Of a stretch of 64,000 bases of DNA, positions 1 to 12,705 are shown piece by piece; positions within the stretch are counted from its first letter, which is position 1, and the number at the start of each line of letters is the position of its first letter. The translations under genes were made by a program, and so were the position numbers. The stretch is from Sipunculus nudus. Its lineage: Eukaryota > Annelida > Sipuncula > Golfingiida > Sipunculidae. The stretch covers positions 33,793,558-33,857,557 of the forward strand of contig CM049310.1 in NCBI GenBank assembly GCA_026874595.1, read 5' to 3'. Under the pieces are notes generated by a model. That model was not told the DNA's origin, did not search any database, and saw only the letters and a list, made by a program, of their open reading frames with translations.

Positions 1-2960
1 TCGCTAATCAATACAATCATTTCAAATTACCCTTGTTTAATTCTATATGAGCTTTTCACAGGAAGGTTAACTCCAATTATTTCTATAAGAGAATTTCTCA
101 GGCATTTATCCCTAATTATTTCTCTGTCCAACTGCGCATAAGCCAGATCTTATTTCACTGGAGACGATAATTAACTACATAAACAGTGAAAATAGCCAAT
201 TCCCGCCAGGTGAGCCACATTCAACTCCAGGGTGGATACTATTTCAGTTTCCAATAACGCATAAAATGAACTTCATACTTCATTTGAAGAGTGAATATAT
301 TGTAGCTACCTAAACATGTTTACTTCACGCGTTGATTCGCATTGGCCAGTTTGACCGTCATGTCCGATCGAGGATGGCAATTGCTGTTAATTTCATTTAG
401 CGCTAAATGTGGCATGGTCGCAGGCAAACGATGATATATTAAAAGTGCTGAGCCCAATGTCTTTTCCATTCCGGCATAAAGGTCCATTCTGCTTGCAATG
501 TGTTGAACTGGGAACCGAGCAGCAGTTTGGAAGGTGTAATCTCCCATGTTCTCTTAAGATATGAAACTTGATTCTGTATTTATGTAAATCATCCAGCAAA
601 TCATGAGATAGAGTTAATAGGTAAAATTAAGAATAAACGATCGACAGCCAATGGTATGCAAAGGCCTCATTCCTATCAAAACAATGGTACGTAACGTTTC
701 ATTTAAAATAATTATTAGGATAGGTAACCAATATTGCTATCTTCAGGGTGTAAATCTAAATGTCGGATCAACAAAACTGCCATTTCCTAGAGCATCACAG
801 TCCTGTTATTTGTTATCTCCGCCAGTTCAATATATAACATAAAAAATAACACTACTGATTGAATTTAAAACAAATTAAGCCTGAAATACAACCAAAACAA
901 AGCCATAATAATAGGTCGTCGTGATTTTTATTTAAACATTAGAGATTACTGTCACTCTAACATGTTATTTTGATAGCATCTGTAAGTAATAATTAAATGT
1001 AATTATGGTGGATTTTTTTTCGACTAAGAGACAGATATGGGCAGTAAATGATGGTCTTTATTATGTTTTTTTATCTCTAGGACAAATTGATATGTGCAAC
1101 TTAAATTTTATAGGCAGATTAATTTTATTACAAATGAACTAAATGGTGTGAGTATAACACACTGATACATAAAAATAAATCGCTCAGTATTCAATCCTGA
1201 AAGTCTTTGATCATCTAAGTGTACTGTATTTGTATTGTATATATTAACAAAAAATGGATGTAATAACCATTTCGCGGACCTGTGAAGCGCTGACGTTAGT
1301 GTACTGACGTTATGGCATGGATGTGTAATGAACATTTTATAAAGAAGCAACTAATCGACGTGATAGACAGATCTAACATGTTGATTTAAAAATACATAAA
1401 TTAAAGTCCGGAAAGGTGCATAACTGATTTATTTCTATAGCTATGATCTAAATTATCTCGCAGATACTTATTATAGCAACCACAATACTTTTTTTTATTT
1501 TTTTTTAAACAATCACAATAAAGAACGAGGTCAATTAAGCATTGGTTACTTAGTAGAAAACAAATGACGAATTAAATGCATATTTATGGTAAGTGTAAGT
1601 TATTTATACATTCATTTATCATCCAGCAAGTTAGAAGCCGAGGGTTGCCTTCTAACAGGAGCACCGTCGGTTAATCAAACCCAAAGCTTTGAAAATCACA
1701 CACGTGTTTGTCTTTAATCAGATTTTGAATACTTACATGGATTGCTGGCGAAGCTTAATGGAGGTTACAAGCCTTCTTCCCCGGTAATCTGCATTAATAT
1801 TTCGCTATAAACAGTTAACGTTATTACCGTAAACCTTTTTTCCCTTTATAACTTGACAAATTTAAAGTGCTCTCCTGAGCTCATCAGGTTTGTTTCAGGG
1901 GTTCACAGTTGATCGCGCATCTTTTTAGACAACATTCGCAAAGGAAAATGAGAAAAAAATCTTTACTTTCATAGCTTAGACTGATATTCGACCTCCTTTG
2001 GTTCGATCTGGGCAGATAATATCCGGATGTAACGTTTGTTATTGATGTAAGCAGAGGTCTTAAACCTGTGGTCTCCACGATGGTGTGCTCAATTTTCGTT
2101 TGTCTTTTGTAAATAAAAAATGTTTTTATTTTCTGGTGTGTTGGAGTTTTGCCATTTTATTACATAATTTCCTTCCTGGATGTCTATTTAATGATGTAAA
2201 TATACACCAGGATTTGGTCTAGAATCCCGTTTACAAAATAGTGGGGTGTGTGTGTGGGGGGGGGGGGGGGGTGGTTCATGATAATCCATTCCCTGTTATG
2301 CATTAAACAACGTCAAATGCAATGTCTTTGTGTCATCTTGCTCGAGATGAAGGTATAGAACATTATATTTGCAGCTAATGTTTGGTCGAAACAAACACAC
2401 TTGTGACATTTTACATGACTACTGCTGACCGAAAAAGAGATTTAAAAAAAACTATTGATCGACACCGCGACCCCAAATGCACCTGTCTGCTCTTGGCATG
2501 ACAATACAGGATGTAGCCAGCCTATTTTTCGTCAGTTAAAAACATTTTAAGCATTTTTTATCAATTTCATGACAAAGGACAATATTAATCAGCCATTATT
2601 CCCACTTAAGACACGTCAATGGTAAATAGGCAATGGTGTAGATTAGCGGGGTTTCTCCAACTTTAATGTAGCCATATTTTAGCAACCATATAGTGTTTGT
2701 GTATATACAAATTAGGATATAGTACAACAAATATAATTAAAATAAAGAATGTTTTATAATCAAATTTGGGTATATCGTTATTGCACGTTTTTACACGGTA
2801 ACTTTAATATTGTTAGGGATACTGTGATGGCCGACATTTCAGTGATTCAGACATATTAGCATGCCCGTTGAACAATATTTATTTATTCAATGTACGGCCC
2901 TTATTTTTCTATATGTAAACCCTTATTCGATAAAAAATAATATGTTTAAAATATAGGTAC
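1..2960. other. No gene or repeat recognised
   Basis: AT-rich sequence with only short open frames (80 codons or fewer) that show no domain signature. The only notable structure is a short TG run followed by 16 consecutive G at 2256-2271. Confidence 0.6.
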
Positions 2961-2964
2961 ATGG

Positions 2965-3267
2965 TTGTGGAATGCAACATTACAAAAACTAGAAATTTGC
3001 ACTCCGATAGTGCAGACCTCCGCCATGGCAAATAACCCAATATGGCATTTTAAAAAAACCCAGCATTATTCCTTTAAAAATCCTGGATCCAGATGGTGGT
3101 CCTGGTCACCCGCAAAATTAATCATTTATTCCTTGTATCATTGTCGAGCCATTCTGAAAATTTCATCGAAATGCGATAAAAGCTTGTTGAGTAATGTTGT
3201 TAACAGACAAACAGACAGCCAAACCAACGCCGCCGAAAACATAACTCTGCCGCTTGGTGGAGGTAAA
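2965..3267 (+). repeat. Dispersed invertebrate repeat (GGTGGAGGTAA type)
   Basis: The block reads as a recurrent genomic repeat. It has a CCTGGATCCAGATGGTGGTC segment, a stretch about ATTCTGAAAATTTCATCGAA, a repeated ACAGACAAACAGACAGCC segment and a terminal CTTGGTGGAGGTAAAAATG. I recall closely similar units from many marine invertebrate genomes, so this is recognition of a repeat and not of a gene. It keeps a 114-codon open frame without any protein signature. No terminal repeats or target-site duplication were found. Confidence 0.55.
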
Positions 3268-3309
3268 AATGATAAAAAAGAACACCATTGTTGCTATATT
3301 TGCCACTGA

Positions 3310-6300
3310 TTTTGAAAGTACACTGATTAATATATTTTTACACTTATTGGCCCAATATTAAGAGGGTAAGGTTGCTGCTACAACTGAAGTGGTCAAATGT
3401 TATTTGTTTCACATAATATTCTAAAGCATCCCATTGACAAAAAATGGGGACAGGAGCACTTAACCAGACTATATGTTATAAAGACTACATCCCTGGTGAC
3501 TGATTTTATGTAGTCACTTCATAAAGAAGACTTTGTAACGTGAATGTTCAATTGACTTACCTTAAAATACCTTTCCGTATCGAACTTATTACAATTTTGC
3601 AATTAATATAATATCTATTCTTCCTCTGTGAGTTTACGATTGCACAAATAATAAATAAAGTTCAATACTTAAGACCAGATATACAGGTATAGAGAATAAG
3701 TTTAAGCAGTTGGAGTTCATACAATTCCATCATAATTCAATAGGGATAAAAGTATCAGCCGGTCGCAGGTCGTACCCTAAGATGACTTACGTGGTGCTAC
3801 AAGAAAGCACTTTGCCGGTGTTACAGCATTTAAACCGTCTTTTGATCTCTCGTTGGACCAATAAAGAAAGAAAACCTTACTTTATAGCACCGAATGACAT
3901 ATAAACACCCCTATTATAAGCACCTCGATTCCGACCAAGTCGCGGCGTGACCTGCATGACAATGTGCTCCCTGGGACCCAACGTTAATCTTGAATTATGG
4001 CTCGTCTGGGAGGGCTAAGTATTAGGTTAAATAAATATAAATACTAGTATATCTCTTTAAATGTTATTATCAAGCTTTCATTTCAAAGACCATCCGCGGG
4101 GATTACATAAAGGATTGTTAATAAACATGTATTAAATGCCGAAAGCTCAACTATTATGAGGTACAGTGAAATTACAAGGGGATCTTGGAAAGTTAATACC
4201 ATCCAGATAAATGATTCATGTTTACCCTTCGTGTATGACCGCGTTAGTGCAGGATCTCGAACACCCTTATGCGGGTTCTGTCTAACTGTGAATTCAAATA
4301 ATTCACATTTCATGAAAATGAGTATGCTAACAATATATTATTTATTCCGTGAAGTCCTTACCACAAGAAAAATCACTCTTTATGAAATCTTCCTCCAAAC
4401 AATTCTTACCCATGGCAATGAACCTGAAGGGGCCACATTAGCTCTTGACTACATTTATACCTACGCCGGTGGTGTATTTAGAAGTCCCAGTGCACTGCGG
4501 GTGGTAGATTTCAAAGCCCACCCTATCCATGATAGGCGTAATTTTTTCTATAATCCGATCCTACGCGGTGTGGATTTTATCTCGATAACCCGTATTAAGT
4601 TGCAGTCGAGCCGAGTTTATCACAGCGTGCCGCCGACATTTTTTTAGGCCGAAACGGACGGATTTTGTGCAGCTCAATTTGGCTTTAGAAAATAAAATAC
4701 AAAAAGATAAATCAGTTACAATTTAAATGCCTAAAACATAAACAAACTAATAAAAAATTAATTTTCTCCTTCTGTACAGGTATTAAAACTGCGGTTGTAA
4801 TATTTTAAGGGGTATCATTTAAGAACAACCTTGTATAAAAAAAATCAGGTTTTGTTAATTTGTTTTCTTGTCGCTGAAAGGAAACGGTGTGATTGTTTAA
4901 GTTTGAATGTGTTGGCTTGTGAAACCTCCAGGATAAACTATTCTCGATATTAAGTCAAAAACCTTTAAAATGCTAAATATATGAAATATGTCACATATGG
5001 GCCAGTTAAAGCCAACCAACATTTTGCAAGCCGAATCGAGCCACGAAACCAAGCTTACTAGTATAGTCAGCCATGTTTTTTGTCCAAGCCAGTCGCATTT
5101 GTGTGGCTAACATGGCCCCGGGCTCTAGATGAGAGATTGGGGTTTGTAATGTACATGTATACCATCCTCTACACATTAATGTGAGAAATTTGACAAGTAG
5201 GATAACGAAGTTATTGGATACTGTCATCCAACACGGAAAATAATACTCGTCTCTCGTTGGTTTCTTTACCAAGTAATTTTTTCTGTAACGAGGCTCATAT
5301 ATAATACTTATCTGAACCACCAGTATCAGGTGGTAACCCTGACAACAGCGTCAGGTTTACAAAGAGTCTAATGTGTGAAGCTATGGATGTTTAAGCTAAT
5401 GCATATTTCTTGTGTTACCTCTAATCTGAGCAGTACGTAAAACCAGAATGTGTCAATCTTAAATACGGAACGTTTCATTTTGTAGCTCTGCATAACGAGA
5501 CATTCATGAATATACTTAATTTATATATAAATTAAATTATATTATAAAATACAAAAATATTAGATGTATTTATGATATATTGTATGTTATATATAATATA
5601 TTTTTACATGTGCTATATGATATTAAATATATTAAATAAAAAAAAGTAACACGAAAGAGATATAAACGTACATATTTTTTGTTTTTATATTCAGTTTACA
5701 TTATGTGTGTGCTGTGTCGGAGAGTTCCGTGTGTGTGTGAATGTCGGAGGGTTCCGTGTGCGTCGGAGGGTTCCGTTTGTAGATGACTGTGTGCGTTTTT
5801 AAACACTTGGTTTGTACACACTTGTATTAATTGATTCGTCTATCAGGCGCGCTGTGAGCCCAAATACAGGCGTGTTGTGAGCCCCTGGGTCATTTCTCCA
5901 TTAAATCAAAGGGCCCATACATATCCTGCAGTTCACTCTGTACTCTGTTTAAAATAACGAAAGCGAACAGGTGTTTTCATTTAAACATTCATTACGGAAA
6001 TTTCGGTGTGAGAGCATATCGAGCGATAATTGGGCAACCTCTGGCGATAAAGGGCGTGCATGTTCCCGTCAAATAAAGAGAGGACGAAAATTAGCCTCAG
6101 ATCAGAAAAAAAGTGATACATGCAAATTTTAAAATGCAAGCAAAATGGGATAATTTAAATTACAGGGTGGTTTGAACTTCTTGTTTTCAAAGTGGTACAG
6201 TTTGAAAAATATATTTACAACATTTTAAATCCAATGATATTCTTTAACAGGTTCATTTTACTTTAAAAAAGGGGGGTATATATGTGACCACATATGGACA

Positions 6301-6885
6301 TATAAACAAACATATAACAAATTGTAAAGATTTCAGACATTTAAGGAAATAACTGATTCACAAAGACAATTACCAAGATCACTAATGTAAGAAAAAAATA
6401 TAGTGGAATATATAACTACCATGTCTGGACTTGCATGTGAATCCTGGCTATACCCCTGATTTAGATTAAGTGGTCTTGGAAGCAAGCTTAAATATCTTGA
6501 TCACTTTTCAATTGTTTGATAATAAACATGATTTGGAATAATGAATTTTTGCACACTTTTCAAATAAATCTTCCCTGAATTTTATTTCATTGTCATCAGC
6601 CATTTCACAAAAAAAACACTAGCAGTAATTATTTATCATTTATCAAGCAAATCATCGGTGTGTACAAATCATCGATGAAAAACAAAAACTCATGGTTAGT
6701 AAGTAGTTATTTATACATGGCACCGCATGTGTAGTTTGCTTAATATATGTCAAAGTATTAGTTGGTCTAAGCAGATGAGTTTATCAAGTCAATCAGTCAT
6801 TTTTGGATATGCCGAAATCGTTCGTCATTTCACGAAATGGCTGATAACACAGTTTGCTTGTAACTTATATAATAGAAGAAATAGG
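3310..6885. other. No gene recognised
   Basis: AT-rich DNA with low-complexity patches such as ATATAT tracts near 5520-5640. An open frame at 4156-4647 is discussed under rejected items. Nothing else could be assigned. Confidence 0.55.
5704..5780 (+). repeat. Short minisatellite, GTCGGAGGGTTCCGTGTG
   Basis: Three imperfect copies of a GTCGGAGGGTTCCGTGTG-like unit are separated by TG-rich spacers. It is a small local tandem repeat with no coding meaning. Confidence 0.7.
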
Positions 6886-6888
6886 TTT

Positions 6889-7398
6889 AAGGGGCCCAAT
6901 CACCTATAAAGCATGTTCAGTTTACACGAAAAAAGTTCCTTCTCTTTAAAATTAATATGTACCAGCCAAAATATTGCCCTGAAACCGTTTGCTTACCCCT
7001 GTAAACGAGTGTTTAAAACAGTGAACCGGGCGCGATCACAGGTGTAAACATTAACACAGTGCATCGGGCCGTGTGCTGCGCGGAGCAACAACACGTGCAA
7101 ATCAGGAGATGCCCTGGCTGACTTTGCTAAAAAAATGAAATACATGTTCCCACTGACTGAAACACGGCGTGCTGCCCCACTTAATCGGACTCCGGTCACG
7201 CGGCCTTGTTATCGTAAACATACTGTGTTTACCAACACACAGGGCTATAACAAGGTGTTAAACAGTCGTATGCGAGGAAATGAGACTGTGTGCTGGAATG
7301 GTTTGCTGGCAAGCTTTTGTATTAAGCAAACCTGAACTGATAGTGTTAAAGAATAGGAATAATATTGCTCCTGATTATGTCCCTTTAAGACTTGTGAA
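6889..7398 (+). repeat. Dispersed repeat, plus-strand copy of a two-copy family
   Basis: This block matches the reverse complement of 33612-34114. Shared anchors in the same order include AATCACCTATAAAGCATGTT, CCAAAATATTG, the CGGGCGCGATCACA segment, GGCCTTGTTAT, ACAAGGTGTT and CTGATTATGTCCCT. No transposase, tRNA head or poly-A tail is visible, so its class is unknown. Short open frames on both strands inside it are not conserved in the other copy. Confidence 0.7.
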
Positions 7399-7399
7399 G

Positions 7400-8405
7400 A
7401 CAAATTTCTATTTAATCTAAACACAGCGAAAAAAAAATGAATCGAACGGATATGTCCAGTAAAGAAAACTCCTCTACCTAGACCCCGAGGTAAAAACAGA
7501 AAATAAATGACAATGGGATGAACAAATCACCTTTGTGATACCGACATCATAAACACTCATCTTCGACCATTTTTATCTTTTCAGACAAACATTGTTTTTG
7601 TTTTAGACTAACGTTCCTTGATATATGCGTCGGCTTTAGATTCCTGTGGGCCAGCGGATTTGAACGACACAAAACTCCCATAAAACGGGCACGTCCCATA
7701 ACTCGCCATTTTTTTCCTTCCCATTCTGAGTAACAAACAGTAAAGGTAATTCTAGATTTCATGAATCAATAAATCATGAAAATATGATGACATCATTTTC
7801 GCCAAATAAAGTGTAATGTTCAAGACGAGTTAAATAAATTGCTACCTGATACGAAGGGCCTTTCATTCTCCCCTATGTGATTTCAATCTGGAGACGGCTC
7901 GTAAATCCCTACCGGCTGCGTAGTGCTGGTTGTTGTGTGTGTGTGTGCATAGATTCTGTTAGTGGCGGGTCACCATCCTCCATAAATAACCTGGATTGTT
8001 GGCACATCGCAACTTACTAAAAGCCAGATGTCTAGTTCGGTTGAGCAGAAACCTTGCTTCGTAAGGCTACCTGCAACTTTTTTTATTAACCTTTTATGGT
8101 CTGTATGACATATTTCATATATTTTACAATTTAGTATAAGATTTTTAAAAAAGGTATATTTCCAGTATAGGTTAACTCTAACCCAGGTTTAGAAATAAAA
8201 TATTTCATAGGATTTCTTAGAATTAGAACCAAAGTGTAATTATCAATATATTTCACATTCAGTGTATTAATATAATTATAATTAATATACTTTTCTGAAT
8301 ATAGGGGGGGGGGGGGGGTAATTATATTGACCATCTGCCCTTGCAAAAAAAAGGAGGAGGGGGGGGGCATATATTGAGGTCTCTTTGTCTTGTGACCGGA
8401 CGCCC
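7400..8405. other. No gene recognised; left flank of Harbinger relic
   Basis: It contains a TG run near 7935 and a 15-G run at 8304-8318 followed by a second G-rich patch near 8354. The left end of the adjacent Harbinger element should lie here, but I could not identify a terminal inverted repeat. Confidence 0.45.
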
Positions 8406-8410
8406 CGATG

Positions 8411-9409
8411 ATGAGGACGCGCATGCGCACGTTATTTGAACTAATGAGGTCAATTGATCTCGGGTGGATATTATGGTCTCTCGATAAATTAGAAGAGGAA
8501 ATACTATGTAATTTCCTACGGATTGACTATGCGATATACCAAGATGTCCTGACACGCATTGCGCACAGAATAAAGCCAAGAAGTCCAAGTACAGGAAACC
8601 ACTGACAGCTGGCATCAGGTTGGCAATAACATTGCGGTACCTAGCATCAGGGGTCAGCTACCACTCTCTGAAATATGACACAACACCATCTCCAAGGTCA
8701 TCCGTCAGTTCTGCGATTCGATAGTTGCAGAGTTTGCTGAGGAACTATATCCCTGTCCTCAAACGCCAGAGAGTTGAAAAACATCGCCAAGCAATTCGGT
8801 GACCGATGGCAGCTGCACAATTGTGAGGGTTCTTTGGGCGGGAAACATTGCTACACAGTGTCCTCCGCGTGGTTGCTCGCTGGACTACAACAACAAGGGG
8901 AACCATTCCATAATCCTCATGGCATTGGTCGACGCCGGCTTCAAGTTCATTTGGGCAGAAGTAGGAAGCAATGGATCAGCCGGTGATGCTATGGGGTTCA
9001 ACAACAACGAGCTGAAAGAAGTGATCTACAAGAGAGTGTTGGGCCTACCTGATCCTGGACCTTTATCAAATTACCGAAAACCAATGCCGTTCTACATTGC
9101 TGCAGATGACGCCTTCGCCTTGGGAGGTTGCTCATGAAACCTTTCTCTATGAAGAAGATGTCACATTCTAGGAGAGTCTACAACTACCGACTGTTCAGGG
9201 GGCAACGCAAAGTGGAAAACGTGTTCCGGACTCTTGCTCATCACTTTCGGTGTCTAAATACCGCGATGCTGCAGTCACCAGAGACAGTGACGTCTATTGT
9301 GCTGTCTTACATCTGCTTACACAATCATCTGAGATTGCTCAACAGAAATGAGCATGTGATTGTCGCCGCCCAAGAGAACAAAAATCACAACATCATACCG
9401 GGCGAATAG
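8411..9409 (+). pseudogene. PIF/Harbinger transposase, frameshifted relic
   Basis: In an intact element this nuclear DDE enzyme would cut and rejoin the transposon ends. Across several frames the relic reads in family order: the N-terminal helical region (8411-8600), ITLRYLASG (near 8625), then KNIAKQFGDRW (near 8780), HNCEGSLGGKH, YNNKGNHSIILMALVDAGF, IWAEVGSNGS, AADDAFALG, MSHSRRVYNYRL, KVENVF and SIVLSYICLHN. The second catalytic Asp (AADDAF) and the Glu (KVENVF) are present. The first Asp, expected in the G-x-L-D-GKH motif, is read as Gly (GSLGGKH). At least three frameshifts plus an in-frame stop before KNIAKQ make it inactive. Family assignment rests on motif order and is strong. Confidence 0.9.
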
Positions 9410-10390
9410 CGAAAGGACAACCCTCTCGTGTTGGGGTGTCGGAGTTGCCCCCAACTCAACCACAAAAGCAGCAAAGAGCCAACGGGAATACCTACTTCAG
9501 CTCAGTAGCGGGATCAGTGTCCTGGCAGGACGACATGATATGAACATTGTGCAAGAACAAAAATATTCTGTGGACTTAAAATTTTGTGATGAGAACTGAT
9601 AGATATGAACAATATTCTGTGGACTCATATTTTGTGATCTTTAATAAATGAACATTACGGAAGCGTATATAAATAAAGCATGTTTTGGGATCATTTAAGT
9701 CATGGACAAAAAATATCAAAAAAAAAGTGTCGGAAAAACCCCAAAAAATATTGTAGGTATAGTGGCCCCAGGACTTTTCCGTAGAATGTCATTTGATAAT
9801 AATATGTGCAAAACTTGTGTGATGTGTGATAATAATAAATTGAAATTTTATGTATTAAATTGCTGTATTAAAATTAAACATGGACCCTTTCACTGTGCAA
9901 AAAAGTGAGAAACAAAGATAATAGAAGGCAAAGAAAAAAAAATGAACGAATTGCATGAGTAATTATAAAGACTCATAGAAATAAAAAATATAAGGTGAGA
10001 AACCTATGTAACGTTGATTTAAACGAATTTTTTATTTCAAAGTATAGTTATATTACATCATATGTTTCTCACTTTTTGTTTCGATCTCATTTAAATGTTT
10101 TGTTTACCTGAGTTCAATCTATTTTCTTTGTTTTCATCGGTTTCATCGGTTACCAGAGCTGGAGAAGTTCTTTGTCTTTTGTGTTTATTTTCTATAGGTT
10201 TTCGAACGTTTGAACGACCTTTTTTTATTAAGAACTCAACAAGTGTATTAAGTTTTAACAAAACAAACTTTTTATTACAAATCAAATGTTAATCAAATGC
10301 CCCTTATTGCAAGTAAGTTCAATAGTCCATTGACTGCAGTTAAAGTTAACAGTTCAAAGTTGAAAGTTTCACAGTTCAAAGTTCAACGTT
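9410..10390. other. Spacer between convergent Harbinger genes
   Basis: AT-rich sequence with no conserved frame. From about 10300 to 10400 a short motif resembling ACAGTTCAAAGTT is iterated several times; it would be 3' of the minus-strand partner gene. Open frames of up to 68 codons here carry no recognised domain. Confidence 0.5.
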
Positions 10391-11238
10391 TCACTGTTCT
10401 AAGTTCATATTCACAAATGTTAAGTTGTAGTTGCCATCGGGTTGGCGACCCGTAGGAGACGGCGTTGTGTTTAAATTGGTGAAGTCCGAAATACTTGGCA
10501 GTTGAAAGCTGGAGTTAAAATTGGCGGAGTACTGGCTTGGCGATGCGGTTGCGACGTAAACATGAACGCGACGTTCTATCCCATGGTGTCCCATACAAGG
10601 AGTTTGGCTGTTTGTTTCTGCTGCTTATGCCGTTGTTGCTGCTGACCAACAATGTTTTGAACGTAGTCAGACCATGCTGCTGCTGCTGTTGCTTAGACTG
10701 TTGACGGGGCTGCATTTCAAAATTCATGGGAACGAATTGCTGTCCGGCATCGTTGTCGAGACCCCTCTGCAAAGCTCAACAATATGTCGAAGCTGGCACG
10801 ATAGAACTTAAGAAGAAGATGTACCTTTCAGTCTTGTCTTTTGTTGCCGAGCCGCTCTTCTTGTCGGACAACTTACCGACCTTTGTCCTGACGCTCGTAA
10901 CAGATCTTCAGCATAGACCCGGACTTAAGATCAAGCTGTTGCCTTTGAATTCCAGAAGTCTGTCTTCTTTGCCATGTCTTTGTATTCCTTCATGCTGTTC
11001 GTGAACAGCAAAGGATTTTCCTAGAGCAATTCGGCCAACTCCATCTCTTGTTCGCAGTAGCTGAGGGTGGTGCTGATACTTGTGCTTGTGAAGGTGATGG
11101 CGATCTGGATCTTGATCGCGAACTTGTTTCTTTTTGTTGCTGTTTTTCTGCTGCTTCTTTGGCAGCGGATGCTGCTTATGACGACCTTTTGTGCACTGGG
11201 AGGCCCACTTTGACCATAATTCTTTTTTTGGCTGGCAT
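10391..11238 (-). pseudogene. Harbinger ORF2: MADF/SANT-like DNA-binding protein relic
   Basis: Harbinger elements usually encode a second protein with a Myb/SANT or MADF fold that helps the transposase enter the nucleus and bind DNA. Reading the minus strand from an ATG at 11238 gives a basic start (MPAKKRIMVKVGLPVHKR) and an Arg/Ser-rich stretch. Then, in other frames, come MELAELL, ENPLLFTNSMKEYKDMAKKT, DFWNSK, KICYERQD, GKLSDKKSGSATKDKTERY and a Gln-rich tail (QSKQQQQQ). The spacing of ENP, YKDM, FW and the later basic block fits a MADF domain. A stop after KRSS and several frameshifts break it. It converges on the transposase at 8411-9409, as expected for one element. Confidence 0.75.
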
Positions 11239-11316
11239 TTTGACGTTTTAATAAGATGTTACATGCCCGAGATCCGATTGCAGAATGGAGGAAACACCAA
11301 AAATCAGTCTGCTTTT

Positions 11317-11640
11317 AAGCCCCAGTCACACTGTCCCGAATTAGCCTACGGATCACCACGGACGGCCAGGGACTTGCAATCCGTGGTGAATGATGGCGGA
11401 TGGATATTCCCTACGGTGTTGTCAGGGATCACCAGGGTTTCAGTACGGACCACCAAGGTTTCAGTACGGAACACCAGGGTTTCAATACCGACACAGGGCG
11501 TACGGACACAGGGCGGATTCACCAAGGATCTCCGTAACTCTTCCGTGAACATTCACGGAATGACTAAGAATCATGAGGGTTTTATTACGGATCATGACGG
11601 ATAGATACGGAGTTACTACGGCATGTGGCGGAAGCGTTAG
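11317..11640 (+). mobile_element. Left end of CCGTG-array TIR element (truncated)
   Basis: The block opens with AAGCCCCAGTCACACTGTCC and continues into an array of degenerate motifs such as ACGGATCACCACGGAC, CAGTACGGACCACC and TTCAGTACGGAACACC. The same opening bases recur at 12855 and inverted at 13694-13704. I read it as the left terminus and subterminal array of a cut-and-paste element whose right half is missing or separated by later insertions. It begins only about 80 bp beyond the start of the Harbinger ORF2 but in the wrong orientation to be that element's own right end. Confidence 0.6.
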
Positions 11641-11880
11641 GGTCATGCTATGGATGGAGCTGCGCTGCTTTTTCTAGTTATCCTGTCCTGCCGGCTGTCA
11701 AGCAACTCATCAAACATTTCCAGTTCAAGTCTCATAAAGTTCTAAAAAGCATTCATATCTTCTACTCTAATTTAAGACATAAGGCTGTCATATTGGCCGA
11801 AAAGTGATTTTCTTTGTAGCCACATACGGACCCACACTGCCCTTCTCCTTCTTTTTCTCTCAGTTTTCAAATAGGTAATT
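11641..11880. other. Element interior or flank, unassigned
   Basis: A short spacer between the subterminal array and the following repeat element. Nothing coding is recognised. Confidence 0.4.
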
Positions 11881-12705
11881 AGGGCCCCGCTTGACAAGCG
11901 GTGCCCTATAGTGATCACCGTGTCAGTCCGTCCTTCCGTCCATCCGTCCTTCCGTCAGTGACACTTTCTTTCGCACGGGTTTACTCAACAACAACATACT
12001 GCAGCTTTCCCAAATTCCCAGAGATGATTGGTACCTATGTTGGCTCCAGACCTATCAAATTACAGACTTGTCGGAATTCAAATATGGCCGCCACAGCCCA
12101 ATCACTGATTTTCTTTCGCACGCGATAACTCAACAACAACATACTGCAACTTTCCCAAATTCAGAGGGATGATTGGTACCTATGAGGGCTCCAAACCTAT
12201 TGAATTACAGACCTGTCGGAATTCCAATATGGCCGCCACAGCCAAATTGTTGATTTTCTATCATGTGCGATAAAAACCACCTGCTGCAGCTTTCCCAAAT
12301 TCACAGGGATGATTGGTACCTGTAAGGGCTCCAGACCTTTTGAATTACAGACCTGTTGGAATTTCAATATGGCTGCCACTATCCAATTACTGATTATCTT
12401 TCATGCGTGATAACTAAACAACAACATACATCAGCTTTTCCAAATTTACAGGGATCATTGGTCCTCATGAGGGTTCCAGACCTATTGAATTACAGACTTG
12501 CTCAAAATCAAATATGGCTAACAGACTACATTCGGTGATTTTCTATTGCACACATTATTTCAGACATATCTTCTTTAATCCAGTATGATTTTTTCGCTCA
12601 TGCATATTGATAAAAACCTGTTTCTTTTTGTGATATTTTTCAAATTTAACTTAATTTTTCACCCATTTGTAGACTAGTCCAGCACTAGCAGAAACGCGGG
12701 GCCCT
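11881..12705 (+). mobile_element. Pearl/HINE-like repeat element with 145-bp core
   Basis: The element begins AGGGCCCCGC and ends with its perfect inverse GCGGGGCCCT at 12696-12705. After the left end comes a TCCGTCC-type tetranucleotide microsatellite (11925-11958) and then four core repeats. Microsatellite plus long core repeats is the layout known for bivalve pearl elements, which are regarded as non-autonomous Helitron relatives. The 10-bp inverted ends are not typical of Helitrons, so the class is uncertain. There is no coding capacity. Confidence 0.65.
11965..12545 (+). repeat. Four tandem copies of a 145-bp core repeat
   Basis: Units start at 11965, 12110, 12255 and 12395, and a fifth start lies at 12540, giving periods of 145, 145, 140 and 145. 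Each contains TTTCTTTCGCACG-like, ACAACAACATACTGCA, GGGATGATTGGTACCT, ACAGACCTGTCGGAATTC and ATATGGCCGCCACAGCC segments. The later units are more diverged. Open frames of about 60 codons on both strands are by-products of the repeat. Confidence 0.9.

Noticed and set aside
4156-4647. 163-codon plus-strand open frame
   Set aside because: No domain, motif, signal peptide or compositional sign of coding. A single open frame of this size is not convincing in 64 kb of non-coding DNA.
8304-8318. G runs (also 2256-2271 and 51914-51933) as quadruplex regulators
   Set aside because: They are long homopolymers near low-complexity DNA and could be length-miscalled in assembly. No gene start supports a regulatory role.
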